Origin: Iphinoe sp. HA4291-MV1
GTDB lineage: Bacteria > Cyanobacteriota > Cyanobacteriia > Cyanobacteriales > Nostocaceae
Assembly (NCBI GenBank): GCA_019359415.1
Contig: JAHHHH010000022.1
Location: forward strand, 1 to 64,000
DNA length: 64,000 bases
Reading direction: 5' to 3'
Shown here: one piece after another, positions 27,596-36,592 of the stretch
Numbering within the stretch: position 1 is the stretch's first letter
Layout of the letters: every line of letters starts with the position of its first letter
The notes under the pieces: generated by a model
What the model saw: the letters and a program-made list of their open reading frames with translations, nothing else
Database searches by the model: none
What the model was told of the DNA's origin: nothing
Position numbers and translations under genes: made by a program

Positions 27596-29746
27596 ATGGA
27601 ACTCATCTCACAAGTTCTTGCGCTGGAACCAACTTCCCAAGTTCTCGCCAAGGAACCAATCGTTCCCTTTGCTATTTTATTGGTAGTCATTTTAGTCGTA
27701 CCCATCCTGTTTGAGCGGTTGCGATTACCAGGATTAGTAGGTTTGTTAGCTTCCGGAGTCGTACTTGGTCCTTACGGCTGGAATTTATTACAAACAGAAT
27801 CAGCGATGATGACTCTGCTATCAAATATTGGGTTAGTTTACTTAATGTTTGTAGCAGGATTAGAAATAGATATACAGCAGTTTCGTCGCACTAAAAATCA
27901 GTCGTTAGGGTTTGGTAGCTTGAGTTTCTTGGTTCCTCTAGTAGCGGGAACTTTTGTTGGGTGGATTTTTGGCTTTGACTGGAATTCGTCAATATTAATT
28001 GGCTCTTTATTCGCATCTCATACCCTTTTGGCGTATCCCATTATTAATCGCTTGGGAGTCGTCAATAACAAAGCGATAACTGTTACTATTGGTTCCACTA
28101 TTTTTACTGATATTGCTGCCCTGTTAGTGTTAGCCGTCTGTGTAGCCATGAGATCTGAGCAATTCAGCTTTGAGCGGCTCATTATGTTGGTAAGTTTATT
28201 AACACTCTACTCGGTTGTCGTTTTGGTAGGTTTTGATTGGGCAGGTAAAGAATTTTTTCGGCGCTCTGGTGATGATGAAGGAAATCAATTTTTATTTGTG
28301 TTGCTCTGTGTGTTTCTTGCTGTCGTAGGAGCACAATTCATTGGAGTAGAAAAAATTGTTGGAGCCTTTTTAGCAGGGTTGGCTGTTAATGAAACTGTAG
28401 GAGAAGGTCCAGTTAAAGAAAAGGTAGTGTTTGTTGGTAGTGTGCTATTTATTCCTATCTTTTTTGTTAACCTTGGCTTGCTCATTAATGTGCCTGCCTT
28501 TTTACAAAGCATTGATACCTTACAGCTAACTTTCTTCATTATTATCGGTCTTATAGCAAGTAAATTTATCGCTGCTTTTTTGGCAAAACTGGTTTATCGC
28601 TACAACTGGCAGGAAACGCTAACAATGTGGTCGTTATCTATGCCTCAAGCAGGTGCAACGTTAGCAGCAACGTTAGTGGGATATCGAGCTGAGCTACTTG
28701 ATTTTAGGGTATTGAACAGCGTTATTGTCCTCATACTCATCACTGCAACTTTAGGACCGCTCATGACCAGCAGAATCGCTGTAGGTTTGACTTCCTCTGC
28801 AATGAAGGAGCAACGAACTGTCAATCCATCTTACCAAAAGCAAGAAGAAAGAGATAACTCATACACTATAGTGGTACCTGTCTACAATCCCCAGACACAG
28901 CAGCATCTCATTGAAATGGCGGCATTGTTAGCACGACAATCTAATGGCAAAATTGTACCGCTAGCGATCGCAACAGCTTTTGCTCGCATGGATGCACCCC
29001 AATTAGAAGCTTCTGTGCAAAGAAGTCAGCGGTTACTGACAAAAGCAACAGCACTTAGTCAAGTATTGGGAGTGGAAGCACAACCATTGCTGAGAATTGA
29101 CGATGCTTTTGCCCAAGGAATTAGCAGGGCTTCTCGAGAACAAAAAGCTAGTTTGATTGTTATGGGTTGGGGTAAACGTACTGGATTCAAAGCACGTTTA
29201 TTTGGTAACGTCATTGATAATGTTTTATGGGCATCCCATTGTCCGGTGGCGGTGACGCGTCTAGTGGAATCACCAAAAAAAATTCAGCGCATCTTGGTAC
29301 CATTGGAAAATTTGATGACACCTTCATTGCAGCCTGTAAAATTTGCCCAAATTTTAGCAGATGCAAATGAAGCACAAGTTACCGTGCTGAATGTCTGCGA
29401 ACGCCGTACGAGTTCAAGTAAAATTGCTTGGAGGCGATCGCAACTCTCTCTACTGATTTCTAGATTGGCACTGCAAAATCCACCAGAAATCCAAATTATA
29501 GCTCATGAAAATACTGCTCAAGCGATTTTGCAAGCAGCAAGACTATATGACTTAGTTGTATTACCTTTTATACGTAATCGCACTGTTCCTGGGGGGTTAG
29601 CTATTAGCGATGTCACAACTCAATTGGCGAAGCAACTCACCTGCTCAATTGTCATGCTTGGAGAACCTCAACGTACTCAAGCTGTTGTTATACCAACTGA
29701 AGTGACTAGTAGTACCACAGCTACCATATCAGAGGGAATTGTGTGA
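27596..29746 (+). CDS. CPA2-type Na+(K+)/H+ antiporter with two universal stress protein domains
   Basis: 716 residues. Residues about 20-400 are a Na_H_Exchanger domain with some twelve helices (GLLASGVVLGPYGWNLL, VGAFLAGLAVNETVGEGPVKEK). The cytoplasmic tail has two Usp modules (about 425-545 with SLIVMGWGKRTGF; about 560-690). Exchanges monovalent cations for protons, probably in the plasma or thylakoid membrane, with Usp domains as likely sensors of nucleotide or ion state. The N-terminus repeats VLALEPTSQ/VLAKEP. Start ATG 27596. Confidence 0.9.
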   Translation: MELISQVLALEPTSQVLAKEPIVPFAILLVVILVVPILFERLRLPGLVGLLASGVVLGPYGWNLLQTESAMMTLLSNIGLVYLMFVAGLEIDIQQFRRTKNQSLGFGSLSFLVPLVAGTFVGWIFGFDWNSSILIGSLFASHTLLAYPIINRLGVVNNKAITVTIGSTIFTDIAALLVLAVCVAMRSEQFSFERLIMLVSLLTLYSVVVLVGFDWAGKEFFRRSGDDEGNQFLFVLLCVFLAVVGAQFIGVEKIVGAFLAGLAVNETVGEGPVKEKVVFVGSVLFIPIFFVNLGLLINVPAFLQSIDTLQLTFFIIIGLIASKFIAAFLAKLVYRYNWQETLTMWSLSMPQAGATLAATLVGYRAELLDFRVLNSVIVLILITATLGPLMTSRIAVGLTSSAMKEQRTVNPSYQKQEERDNSYTIVVPVYNPQTQQHLIEMAALLARQSNGKIVPLAIATAFARMDAPQLEASVQRSQRLLTKATALSQVLGVEAQPLLRIDDAFAQGISRASREQKASLIVMGWGKRTGFKARLFGNVIDNVLWASHCPVAVTRLVESPKKIQRILVPLENLMTPSLQPVKFAQILADANEAQVTVLNVCERRTSSSKIAWRRSQLSLLISRLALQNPPEIQIIAHENTAQAILQAARLYDLVVLPFIRNRTVPGGLAISDVTTQLAKQLTCSIVMLGEPQRTQAVVIPTEVTSSTTATISEGIV

Positions 29747-30170
29747 TTCAAGATGCTTATTCTTTGTGTTTTTAATGAAAAATCAAAGTGGGAAAAAACG
29801 AATTGTGTATAATTTGTTATTTGTTGAATAGCTAAAAATATTTACTGAAAGGCAAAGTATTTAGTCAAGAAATTGACTACCTTTACATACGTAAAAACAA
29901 CTTTGTATTTTATACGAGAAACTTCATTTTTTAAAGATTTGGTAAATTCTTGCTTAAAAGCCTACATTTTCCTAGAAGATTTTGTTATTTTTCTAGTTGA
30001 TATTTGAAGTCAAAAGGTACATATAACAAAAAAGCATTCACGGGCAAATTACTATGTTTAACAAAGCCTTCTCAATTACCCACACTGTAATTTGTTTGAG
30101 TTTGAAGGCTGGGTAGTTTAAAATACAAGCGCAATTACCACTGCAAATATCTGTAAATAACTGGGGAACT
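29747..30170. other. AT-rich intergenic leader before the UDP-xylose genes
   Basis: 424 bases with no gene. A small palindrome TAGTCAAGAAATTGACTA is at about 29861-29878. Probably promoter and leader of uxs-ugd. Confidence 0.4.
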
Positions 30171-31109
30171 ATGAGAATTTTGGTCACGGGCGGTGCTGGG
30201 TTTATTGGCTCCCATCTCATCGACCGATTAATAGCTGGTGGGCATGAAGTCATTTGCTTGGATAACTTTTACACAGGACACAAACGAAACATACTCAAGT
30301 GGTTGGATCATCCTTTCTTTGAAATGATCCGCCATGACATTACTGAACCAATTCGCTTGGAAGTTGATCAAATCTACCATCTGGCTTGTCCAGCTTCCCC
30401 AGTGCATTACCAGTACAACCCTGTGAAAACAGTTAAAACTAACGTCATGGGGACGCTAAATATGTTGGGGTTGGCTAAACGTGTAAAAGCACGACTTTTG
30501 TTAGCTTCAACTAGTGAAGTCTATGGTGATCCAGAAGTTCATCCTCAAAGCGAGGAATACTGGGGTAACGTTAATCCCATTGGAATTCGTTCGTGTTACG
30601 ACGAAGGTAAAAGAATTGCTGAAACTTTGACATTTGATTATTACAGACAAAATAAAGTTGATATTCGAGTAGCCCGCATATTTAACACTTACGGACCTAG
30701 AATGCTAGAAAACGATGGTCGAGTCGTGAGCAACTTTATCGTTCAAGCATTGCGGGGTATTCCTTTAACCGTTTACGGAGATGGTTCGCAAACCCGTAGT
30801 TTTTGCTACGTATCAGATTTGGTAGACGGACTGATACGACTCATGAATAATGAATACATTGGTCCAGTCAATTTGGGAAATCCTGATGAATACACGATAT
30901 TAGAATTGGCGAAAACAGTGCAAGACTTGGTGAACCCCGACGCACAAATAAAGTTTGAGCCATTACCTTCTGACGATCCACGTCGCCGTCGTCCCGACAT
31001 TACAAGAGCAAAAAGTTGGTTAAATTGGGAACCTACTATTCCTTTGCAACAGGGGTTGAAACTAACTGTAGAAGATTTCCGGAACCGCCTCAAGAATGCT
31101 AAGTCCTGA
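30171..31109 (+). CDS. uxs: UDP-glucuronate decarboxylase (UDP-xylose synthase)
   Basis: 312 residues, extended SDR family. NAD-binding [10 protein letters not shown] (6-15), catalytic STSEVYGD and Tyr143-x3-Lys147 (YDEGK), and [19 protein letters not shown] identify the UXS type. It converts UDP-glucuronate to UDP-xylose. The next gene makes UDP-glucuronate, so both form a two-step path from UDP-glucose to UDP-xylose for exopolysaccharide or glycan synthesis. ATG 30171 start; ugd begins 77 bases after the stop, likely the same transcript. Confidence 0.93.
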   Translation: MRILVTGGAGFIGSHLIDRLIAGGHEVICLDNFYTGHKRNILKWLDHPFFEMIRHDITEPIRLEVDQIYHLACPASPVHYQYNPVKTVKTNVMGTLNMLGLAKRVKARLLLASTSEVYGDPEVHPQSEEYWGNVNPIGIRSCYDEGKRIAETLTFDYYRQNKVDIRVARIFNTYGPRMLENDGRVVSNFIVQALRGIPLTVYGDGSQTRSFCYVSDLVDGLIRLMNNEYIGPVNLGNPDEYTILELAKTVQDLVNPDAQIKFEPLPSDDPRRRRPDITRAKSWLNWEPTIPLQQGLKLTVEDFRNRLKNAKS

Positions 31110-31186
31110 GTCCTATACTCACCAACTTCAAAGAGAAAAATGTCTTCTGAAAAACTCTAACCCCAAAAAGCGAGGATTTGCACAAA

Positions 31187-32587
31187 ATGCGTGTTTGCGT
31201 CATCGGTACTGGTTATGTAGGTTTGGTAACAGGTGCTTGCTTAGCTCACATCGGACATGATGTTATTTGTGTAGATAACAACGAAGAGAAAGTCAAGATA
31301 ATGAAGTCTGGGCAGTCGCCTATCTTTGAGCCTGGACTATCAGACATTATGCAGTCTACCATTAACACAGGTAAAATTCAGTTCTCAACGGACTTGGCAG
31401 CAGGAGTCGCCCACGGAGAAATTTTATTTATTGCAGTGGGAACACCACCTTTACCAACTGGAGAGAGTGATACCCGTTATGTTGAAGCGGTAGCCCGTGG
31501 TATTGGTGCTCATTTAGACGGTGGGTATAAGGTGATTGTGAATAAGTCCACAGTGCCCATTGGTTCGGGAGACTGGGTGCGGATGATTGTCTTGGATGGC
31601 ATAGCCGAACGCCAAAACACACTCATCACTGCAGGTGGATCGCCAAGCTACGATAAATTGCCTGAGATTACAGCTGAGTTTGATGTCGTCAGTAATCCAG
31701 AGTTTTTGCGGGAAGGTTCGGCAGTGTATGATACCTTCAACCCTGACCGCATTGTTCTGGGAGGCAACTCTCCAAGAGCGATCGCCATGATGCAAGAACT
31801 GTATGCCCCGATTGTTCAGCGCAAGTTTGCAACTGACTCATCTCTACCCCCAGTGTCAGTGCTGGTTACAGACTTGAGTTCAGCAGAGATGATTAAGTAT
31901 GCTGCTAATGCTTTCTTAGCAACCAAGATTAGTTTCATTAACGAAGTTGCAAACATTTGCGATCGCGTTGGTGCTGATGTTACCCAAGTGGCAAAAGGTA
32001 TCGGTTTAGACTCCCGTATTGGTAACAAATTCTTAAATGCTGGCATTGGTTGGGGTGGTTCCTGCTTCCCCAAAGATGTTGCTGCACTCATTCATACCGC
32101 AGATGACTACGGTTACGAGACACAGTTGCTCAAAGCTGCAGTCAGTGTTAACGAACGCCAGCGTGTGCTTGCTATTGAAAAACTCCAGCAAGCCCTGAAA
32201 ATTCTTAAAGGGAAAACTGTGGGATTGCTAGGTTTAACCTTCAAGCCTGATACTGATGATATGCGTGATGCTCCAGCGCTCAACATCATTGAACAGTTGA
32301 ATAGATTAGGAGCTAGAGTTAAGGCATATGACCCAATTGTTTCTCAAACAGGTATGCGTCATGGTCTTTCTGGTGTGCTGGTAGAAACCGATGCTGAAAG
32401 ACTTGCTGATGGCTGCGACGCTTTGGTGCTTGTGACAGAATGGCAGCAGTTCAAAAACTTGGACTACGTTAAAATGGCACAATTGATGAGTCATCCTGTC
32501 ATGATTGACGGTCGTAACTTCCTTGATCCTGAGACGATGGTTAGGGCAGGCTTCCAATATGTAGGTATTGGTCGCTCTAATCGCTAA
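31187..32587 (+). CDS. ugd: UDP-glucose 6-dehydrogenase
   Basis: About 466 residues. NAD-binding GTGYVGLVTGACLA at the N-terminus, catalytic Cys in GWGGSCFPKD (about residue 293) and KSTVPIGSG are diagnostic. It oxidises UDP-glucose to UDP-glucuronate with two NAD+. Start ATG 31187 is chosen over TTG 31178 because GCGAGGA lies at suitable spacing and the family begins MRVCVIG. Partner of the preceding uxs. Confidence 0.95.
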   Translation: MRVCVIGTGYVGLVTGACLAHIGHDVICVDNNEEKVKIMKSGQSPIFEPGLSDIMQSTINTGKIQFSTDLAAGVAHGEILFIAVGTPPLPTGESDTRYVEAVARGIGAHLDGGYKVIVNKSTVPIGSGDWVRMIVLDGIAERQNTLITAGGSPSYDKLPEITAEFDVVSNPEFLREGSAVYDTFNPDRIVLGGNSPRAIAMMQELYAPIVQRKFATDSSLPPVSVLVTDLSSAEMIKYAANAFLATKISFINEVANICDRVGADVTQVAKGIGLDSRIGNKFLNAGIGWGGSCFPKDVAALIHTADDYGYETQLLKAAVSVNERQRVLAIEKLQQALKILKGKTVGLLGLTFKPDTDDMRDAPALNIIEQLNRLGARVKAYDPIVSQTGMRHGLSGVLVETDAERLADGCDALVLVTEWQQFKNLDYVKMAQLMSHPVMIDGRNFLDPETMVRAGFQYVGIGRSNR

Positions 32588-32834
32588 CTTTATATTTTCT
32601 TAGTTGCATGCATCACAAGGTAGGGGCACAGGAGGCTCCATTGGTGTCAACTTAACGTTCAAGCCTTGACTCCACGTTGATTTGACCTCACCCTGCCCTG
32701 TCGGGCATCCCTCTCCTTCAAGGATACTGCTGGCGAATGAGGGGTGTGACCCCTCAATAGGATAAAGGTAATAAGCAAAATGCAACTTTTAGAGAGATGA
32801 TACAAAAAGTTGAGTAAGGGAGTTGCATCTGCGT

Positions 32835-32987
32835 ATGACACTGCATCCAAGAAACCATTGGGTTGTACCAGAAGAAACAGCACGAGTGGCACGTGCGTCG
32901 TTCCCAAAAGGTAATGTGTACATGACAATGTACGACGAATTAGGGACATTATATACCTGCGTCAAAGTACGCAAAAAGCAGTCTTGA
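32835..32987 (+). pseudogene. Transposase N-terminal remnant (IS1182-like)
   Basis: A 50-codon frame begins MTLHPRNHWVVPEETARVAR and continues FPKGNVYMTMYDELGTLY, matching the start of IS1182-type DDE transposases (VPEETARVARAAFPKGN, MRDELGTLY). After about 41 residues the match ends and the frame closes. Clearly truncated, without the rest of the element. Confidence 0.65.
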
Positions 32988-33001
32988 TTGATTTTGGTCT
33001 G

Positions 33002-33138
33002 ATATCAAGTTCGGATGATTAGTTATCATTGCAGTCCTCGTGTTACCCCTCCCCAACCCTCCCCTTGCTAAGGGGAGGGTGCCCGATAGGGCGGGTGGGG
33101 TATTTCGGGATTTATAAGTGATTAAGCGAACTTGATAT
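33002..33138. mobile_element. 137-bp MITE-like element, ATATCAAGTTCG ends
   Basis: ATATCAAGTTCG (33002-33013) and CGAACTTGATAT (33127-33138) are perfect 12-bp inverted ends; matches continue imperfectly inward. The interior carries the CCTCCCC...GGGGAGGG type of dispersed palindrome. No coding capacity. Confidence 0.5.
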
Positions 33139-33295
33139 AATGAGTCCTTGCAAATAATCGAACTCATCCTGTTCCAAGAAATATTCAACTTTTGCCATAA
33201 AATTATTGGTTAACCCATACTGGCGGATTCCTAACCGCTCAAGGCGCATTTGTAACACAACCTCAATGTAGTTAATGATGCTCACATGATTGCAA

Positions 33296-33418
33296 ATGGG
33301 GCAACACGCGATCAATGAAGAATCTGTTTTTACGGATAAGCAGCGCATCGCCTCTCACATTTTTCCAGAGTTGACTTTTTCCGTAGAGCAAGTTTTAGCA
33401 GCAGGTAAGGTTGGTTAA
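33296..33418 (+). pseudogene. Possible Uma2 C-terminal remnant
   Basis: A 40-codon frame ending HIFPELTFSVEQVLAAGK resembles the C-terminal FPELxLxVEQIL of some Uma2-family proteins. Nothing of the conserved core precedes it. Low confidence because of the short match. Confidence 0.25.
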
Positions 33419-33489
33419 TGAGTTGTTAGACGCATGACAACCCTTAACAATGAGAGAAAGAACTAACAACTAACCGCTAACATCTACTT

Positions 33490-35007
33490 ATGAGCTTCCG
33501 TGACGAGTTTAAACTGCTGCTACGCGCCCGCTACCCCTTAATTTACATTCCAACATATGAAGAGGAGCGCCTTGAGGGGGCTATCAGGGAAGAAGCAACG
33601 AATCAAGGTAATCGTCCAGTGTATACTTGGGATTTTGTGGATGGTTATCAAGGTAATCCCAATGATGCAGGTTTTGGTGTGCGTAACCCTCTACAAGCTT
33701 TGGAATTTGTCGAAAAACTCCCAGCTTCTGTGCCTGCAGTGTTTATTTTACGAGATTATCATCGGTTTTTAGAAGATGTGGCGATCGCCCGCAAACTCCG
33801 CAACCTCGCCCAACTCCTGAAGTCCCAACCAAAAAATATCGTGTTACTGTCGCCAAGAATTGCCATTCCTGACGACTTAACGGAGGTTCTGACAGTCCTC
33901 GAATTCCCCTTACCCGCAGCAGCTGAAATTAGAGTAGAAGTAGAACGCCTGTTAGCTGCGACTGGTCACTCTCTTCCTGGTAGAGTTTTAGATGACTTGG
34001 TGCGCTCCTGTCAAGGGCTATCGATGGAACGCATTCGTCGAGTTTTGGCAAGAGCAATAGCTACCCATGGAGAACTACAACCAGAAGACGTCGATTTGGT
34101 TTTGGAAGAAAAGCGTCAAACGATTCGCCAAACTCAAATCCTCGACTTTTACCCCGCCACAGAGCAAATTTCTGATATTGGTGGATTGGATAACCTCAAA
34201 GACTGGCTTTTGCGTCGGGGTGGCGCTTTTACCGAAAAGGCGCGACAATACGGTTTACCGCACCCCCGTGGTTTGCTGTTGGTAGGAATTCAGGGAACTG
34301 GAAAATCGTTAACCGCCAAAGCGATCGCTCATCACTGGCACTTACCTTTGTTGCGTTTGGATGTGGGAAGATTATTTGGGGGTTTAGTCGGTGAGTCGGA
34401 ATCCCGCACGCGACAAATGATACAAGTCGCCGAAGCCCTTGCTCCTTGTGTTTTGTGGATAGATGAGATAGACAAAGCCTTTTCGGGACTTGGTAGCAAA
34501 GGTGATGCAGGAACAACGAGCCGTGTTTTTGGTACATTTATTACCTGGTTAGCCGAAAAAACCTCACCCGTGTTTGTTGTTGCTACCGCCAACGATATCC
34601 AAGCACTACCACCAGAAATGCTGCGAAAAGGGCGGCTTGATGAAATTTTCTTTGTTGGTTTACCCACCCAAGAAGAGAGAAAAGCAATTTTTACTGTACA
34701 TTTATCTCGACTGCGCGCCCATAACTTGAAAAATTATGATATCGACAGGTTAGCTTACGAAACACCTGATTTTTCTGGCGCAGAAATTGAGCAAACTCTG
34801 ATTGAAGCAATGCACATCGGATTTAGCCAAAATAGGGACTTCACCACAGATGACATTTTAGAATCTGCCAGTCAGATCATACCTTTAGCACGAACTGCCA
34901 CTGAACAAATTCAGAAATTGCAAGAATGGGCTGCTGCTGGTAGAGCACGTCTGGCTTCCAAACACAGTCCTTTAAGCGATCGCATTCAACGCCAGCTCCA
35001 AGAATGA
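33490..35007 (+). CDS. ycf46: AAA+ ATPase, Ycf46 family
   Basis: 505 residues. An N-terminal non-ATPase half (RYPLIYIPTYEEERLEGAI at about 14-32) precedes one AAA module with Walker A GIQGTGKS (266-273), Walker B LWIDEIDKAF, and RKGRLDEIFFVGLP as second region of homology. Ycf46 is plastid-encoded in red algae; in cyanobacteria a role in CO2 or stress regulation has been proposed. The substrate is unknown. ATG 33490 start. It lies upstream of a hairpin and the SH3-domain gene. Confidence 0.9.
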   Translation: MSFRDEFKLLLRARYPLIYIPTYEEERLEGAIREEATNQGNRPVYTWDFVDGYQGNPNDAGFGVRNPLQALEFVEKLPASVPAVFILRDYHRFLEDVAIARKLRNLAQLLKSQPKNIVLLSPRIAIPDDLTEVLTVLEFPLPAAAEIRVEVERLLAATGHSLPGRVLDDLVRSCQGLSMERIRRVLARAIATHGELQPEDVDLVLEEKRQTIRQTQILDFYPATEQISDIGGLDNLKDWLLRRGGAFTEKARQYGLPHPRGLLLVGIQGTGKSLTAKAIAHHWHLPLLRLDVGRLFGGLVGESESRTRQMIQVAEALAPCVLWIDEIDKAFSGLGSKGDAGTTSRVFGTFITWLAEKTSPVFVVATANDIQALPPEMLRKGRLDEIFFVGLPTQEERKAIFTVHLSRLRAHNLKNYDIDRLAYETPDFSGAEIEQTLIEAMHIGFSQNRDFTTDDILESASQIIPLARTATEQIQKLQEWAAAGRARLASKHSPLSDRIQRQLQE

Positions 35008-35017
35008 GCTATAAATT

Positions 35018-35054
35018 TATGAATTATGAATAATCAAAAATTTCATAATTCATA
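35018..35054 (+). terminator. AT-rich hairpin after ycf46
   Basis: TATGAATTATGAA (35018-35030) and its perfect inverse (35042-35054) form a 13-bp stem; related AATTCATAATTCAT repeats occur before the aminotransferase gene. Confidence 0.45.
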
Positions 35055-35092
35055 ATTTATAATTCATAAATTTGTAGGGCGAGGTTGTCACT

Positions 35093-35632
35093 ATGGTAAT
35101 TGTTAACGTACTAAAATATACACTTGGGATTTTATTGGCGATCGCTATTTTAGCTGGCAGCGGATTCGCTACTGCTCTGTATTTAATGAATCGAACTTCT
35201 GCACCCCCCGCCAAACCCATTTTCGCCAATGATAGCTCTTCTGTGAAAGGGCAAAATCCAAAAGCGACTGTGGCTAAAGGAACCAAAGAAACCTCTGCGA
35301 CTCAAGCTAAGAGTGAAACCTCACCCAAACCAACTCCCACGCCTACGCCATCTCCAAAGTCATTACCACCAGGAGCTTATCAAGCGCGTATCACTTGGAA
35401 TCAAGGCTTGGTTTTGCGAGCCGAACCAAAGCAAGATGCTGAACGTGTTGGTGGGATTGGGTTTAATTCAAAAGTGATTGTTTTGGAACAAAGCGATGAT
35501 AATCTCTGGCAAAAGATTCGCTTGAAAGGTAGTGAAAAAGAAGGTTGGGTAAAAGCAGGTAACACCCGAAAAGTTAACGAGGAGGATTCACAGCGGACAG
35601 AACAGACTGAGCAAACAGACCAAGAACAGTAA
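35093..35632 (+). CDS. SH3-domain protein with N-terminal membrane anchor
   Basis: 179 residues. Residues about 5-27 are one hydrophobic segment (LKYTLGILLAIAILAGSGFATALYLM). A Thr/Pro/Lys-rich linker (about 40-95) leads to a bacterial SH3 domain (about 97-160) with LVLRAEPKQDAERVGGI and WQKIRLKGSEKEGWVKAG. Such domains bind cell-wall or peptide ligands. The tail (EEDSQRTEQTEQTDQEQ) lies in DNA that is repeated at 37025-37075. ATG 35093 start. Confidence 0.78.
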   Translation: MVIVNVLKYTLGILLAIAILAGSGFATALYLMNRTSAPPAKPIFANDSSSVKGQNPKATVAKGTKETSATQAKSETSPKPTPTPTPSPKSLPPGAYQARITWNQGLVLRAEPKQDAERVGGIGFNSKVIVLEQSDDNLWQKIRLKGSEKEGWVKAGNTRKVNEEDSQRTEQTEQTDQEQ

Positions 35633-35634
35633 AA
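35584..35634. repeat. Direct repeat, left copy (partner 37025-37075)
   Basis: 51 bases starting GGATTCACAGC, matching the partner at about 45 of 51 positions. A second matched block, AAATGTATCCGGAAAGT, follows at 35690-35706 and 37098-37114. Together they flank a segment of about 1.4 kb. Confidence 0.7.
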
Positions 35635-35686
35635 TTTTACATAATTATACAAAATTTAACACCAAAATTCACACCAATTGTTGGAG

Positions 35687-35797
35687 ATGAAATGTATCCG
35701 GAAAGTATCTGCTTGGCGCGAGTTCACGGGTGAAGATTGTGCTGGACAAGTGCGCGAGGCAGTTTGGGCAGCGCGGGATAGGCTAGAAGCAGAGTGA
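35687..35797 (+). CDS. Possible 36-residue peptide, unrecognised
   Basis: ATG frame encoding MKCIRKVSAWREFTGEDCAG and ending in ARDRLEAE. Its DNA is G+C-richer than the surroundings. GGAG sits directly against the start codon, too close for a good ribosome site. It could be a decayed gene fragment. Confidence 0.25.
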   Translation: MKCIRKVSAWREFTGEDCAGQVREAVWAARDRLEAE

Positions 35798-35810
35798 TAC
35801 GAGAAATATT

Positions 35811-36095
35811 ATGCAAGCTTACAAACTCAAGAGGAAAGTCGATACAGCAGGTAACTTAGTGATTACCGAACCCGTTCAAATCCCAGCCGGAGATGTGGAA
35901 GTGATTGTGTTGCAGGCTGTTGAAACGGCTGCTAATTCCACAGTTCTAGAAACCGAGTCACAACCAGAAACACCCAAGAGAAAGTCAAGAGTGAAAGCAT
36001 TTGAGGGTTTATTTGAAAATGCTCCTCCCGTTCCACCTGACTTTGATCCAGATCAGGCTAAGTGGGAGTATTTAAAGGAAAAACATAACTTGTGA
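35811..36095 (+). CDS. Type II antitoxin-like protein (VapC partner type)
   Basis: 94 residues. The N-terminal beta-rich part (YKLKRKVDTAGNLVITEPVQIPAGDVEVIVLQ) and the helical C-terminus (FEGLFENAPPVPPDFDPDQAKWEYLKEKHNL) match cyanobacterial antitoxins encoded just before PIN-domain (VapC) toxins. In these pairs the antitoxin binds and neutralises the RNase toxin. Its stop overlaps a GTG toxin start by four bases (GTGA), typical of TA operons. Intact here while its toxin is not. Confidence 0.65.
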   Translation: MQAYKLKRKVDTAGNLVITEPVQIPAGDVEVIVLQAVETAANSTVLETESQPETPKRKSRVKAFEGLFENAPPVPPDFDPDQAKWEYLKEKHNL

Positions 36096-36136
36096 AAGTC
36101 CTGCTAAACACTGACATCACAACAAGCTGTCGTTAG
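36092..36136 (+). pseudogene. VapC-like PIN toxin, truncated after 14 codons
   Basis: The frame starts at GTG overlapping the antitoxin stop, and reads MKVLLNTDI, matching the PIN-domain opening MKVLLDTDI with the first metal-binding Asp replaced by Asn. Codons 10-14 (TTSCR) and the stop already lie in the 21-bp array. No further toxin sequence is found after the array. Confidence 0.6.
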
Positions 36137-36375
36137 GAATGCACAAGCTGTCGTTAGATCACAACAAGCTGTCGTTAGGAATGCACAAGCTGTCGTTAGA
36201 TCACAACAAGCTGTCGTTAGGAATGCACAAGTTGTCGTTAGATCACAACAAGCTGTCGTTAGGAATGCACAAGTTGTCGTTAGATCACAACAAGCTGTCG
36301 TCACATCACAATAAGTTGTCGTTAGATCACAACAAGCTGTCGTCACATCACAATAAGTTGTCGTTAGATCCGAAT
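36124..36375. repeat. Tandem array of twelve 21-bp units
   Basis: Twelve contiguous 21-bp units of the type AAGCTGTCGTTAGGAATGCAC and AAGCTGTCGTTAGATCACAAC, alternating regularly in the first eight; units 9 and 11 carry TCACATCACAAT. It is the inverse of the array at 429-638 and ends in the same variant (GTTAGATCC-AATAAT). Reading frames remain open on both strands (heptad KLSLDHN/KLSLGMH), but nothing supports translation. Confidence 0.85.
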
Positions 36376-36592
36376 AATATGTTTATTTAACTGCATTCGA
36401 TATCAGTAATATATAGCAATCCTAAATCATTTGTAAAATTCTCTCTTCTCTCTTTTCTTGGCGCTCTTCTCCTGGCGGAGACGCTGCTTTGTAAGTCCTG
36501 CGGACAGGCTTGCGCCAACGCCTCTGGCGTCGCCCTTTGGGCGAAGGCGTCTTGGCGGTTGATAATTTTTACAACTCAAATAGGACTGCTAT
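36376..36592. other. Dispersed G/C-rich repeats before the unknown membrane protein
   Basis: Contains GGCGGAGACGC, GCCTCTGGCGTCGCC and GGCGAAGGCG-type repeats at about 36465-36560, related to those at 7840-7985. No gene. Confidence 0.5.

Noticed and set aside
32659-32974. Overlapping minus-strand frames opposite the transposase remnant
   Set aside because: Shadows of the plus-strand remnant and of dispersed repeats.
33112-33348. 78-codon minus-strand frame beside the MITE, with a CPIC pair
   Set aside because: Some sequence looks protein-like, but no family could be named and it runs into the MITE; it may be a gene fragment, not enough to annotate.
36104-36390. Open reading frames on both strands across the 21-bp array (heptad-repeat peptides)
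   Set aside because: Frames stay open because 21 is a multiple of three and the unit lacks stops; no ribosome site, no non-repeat domain, and both strands are open equally.
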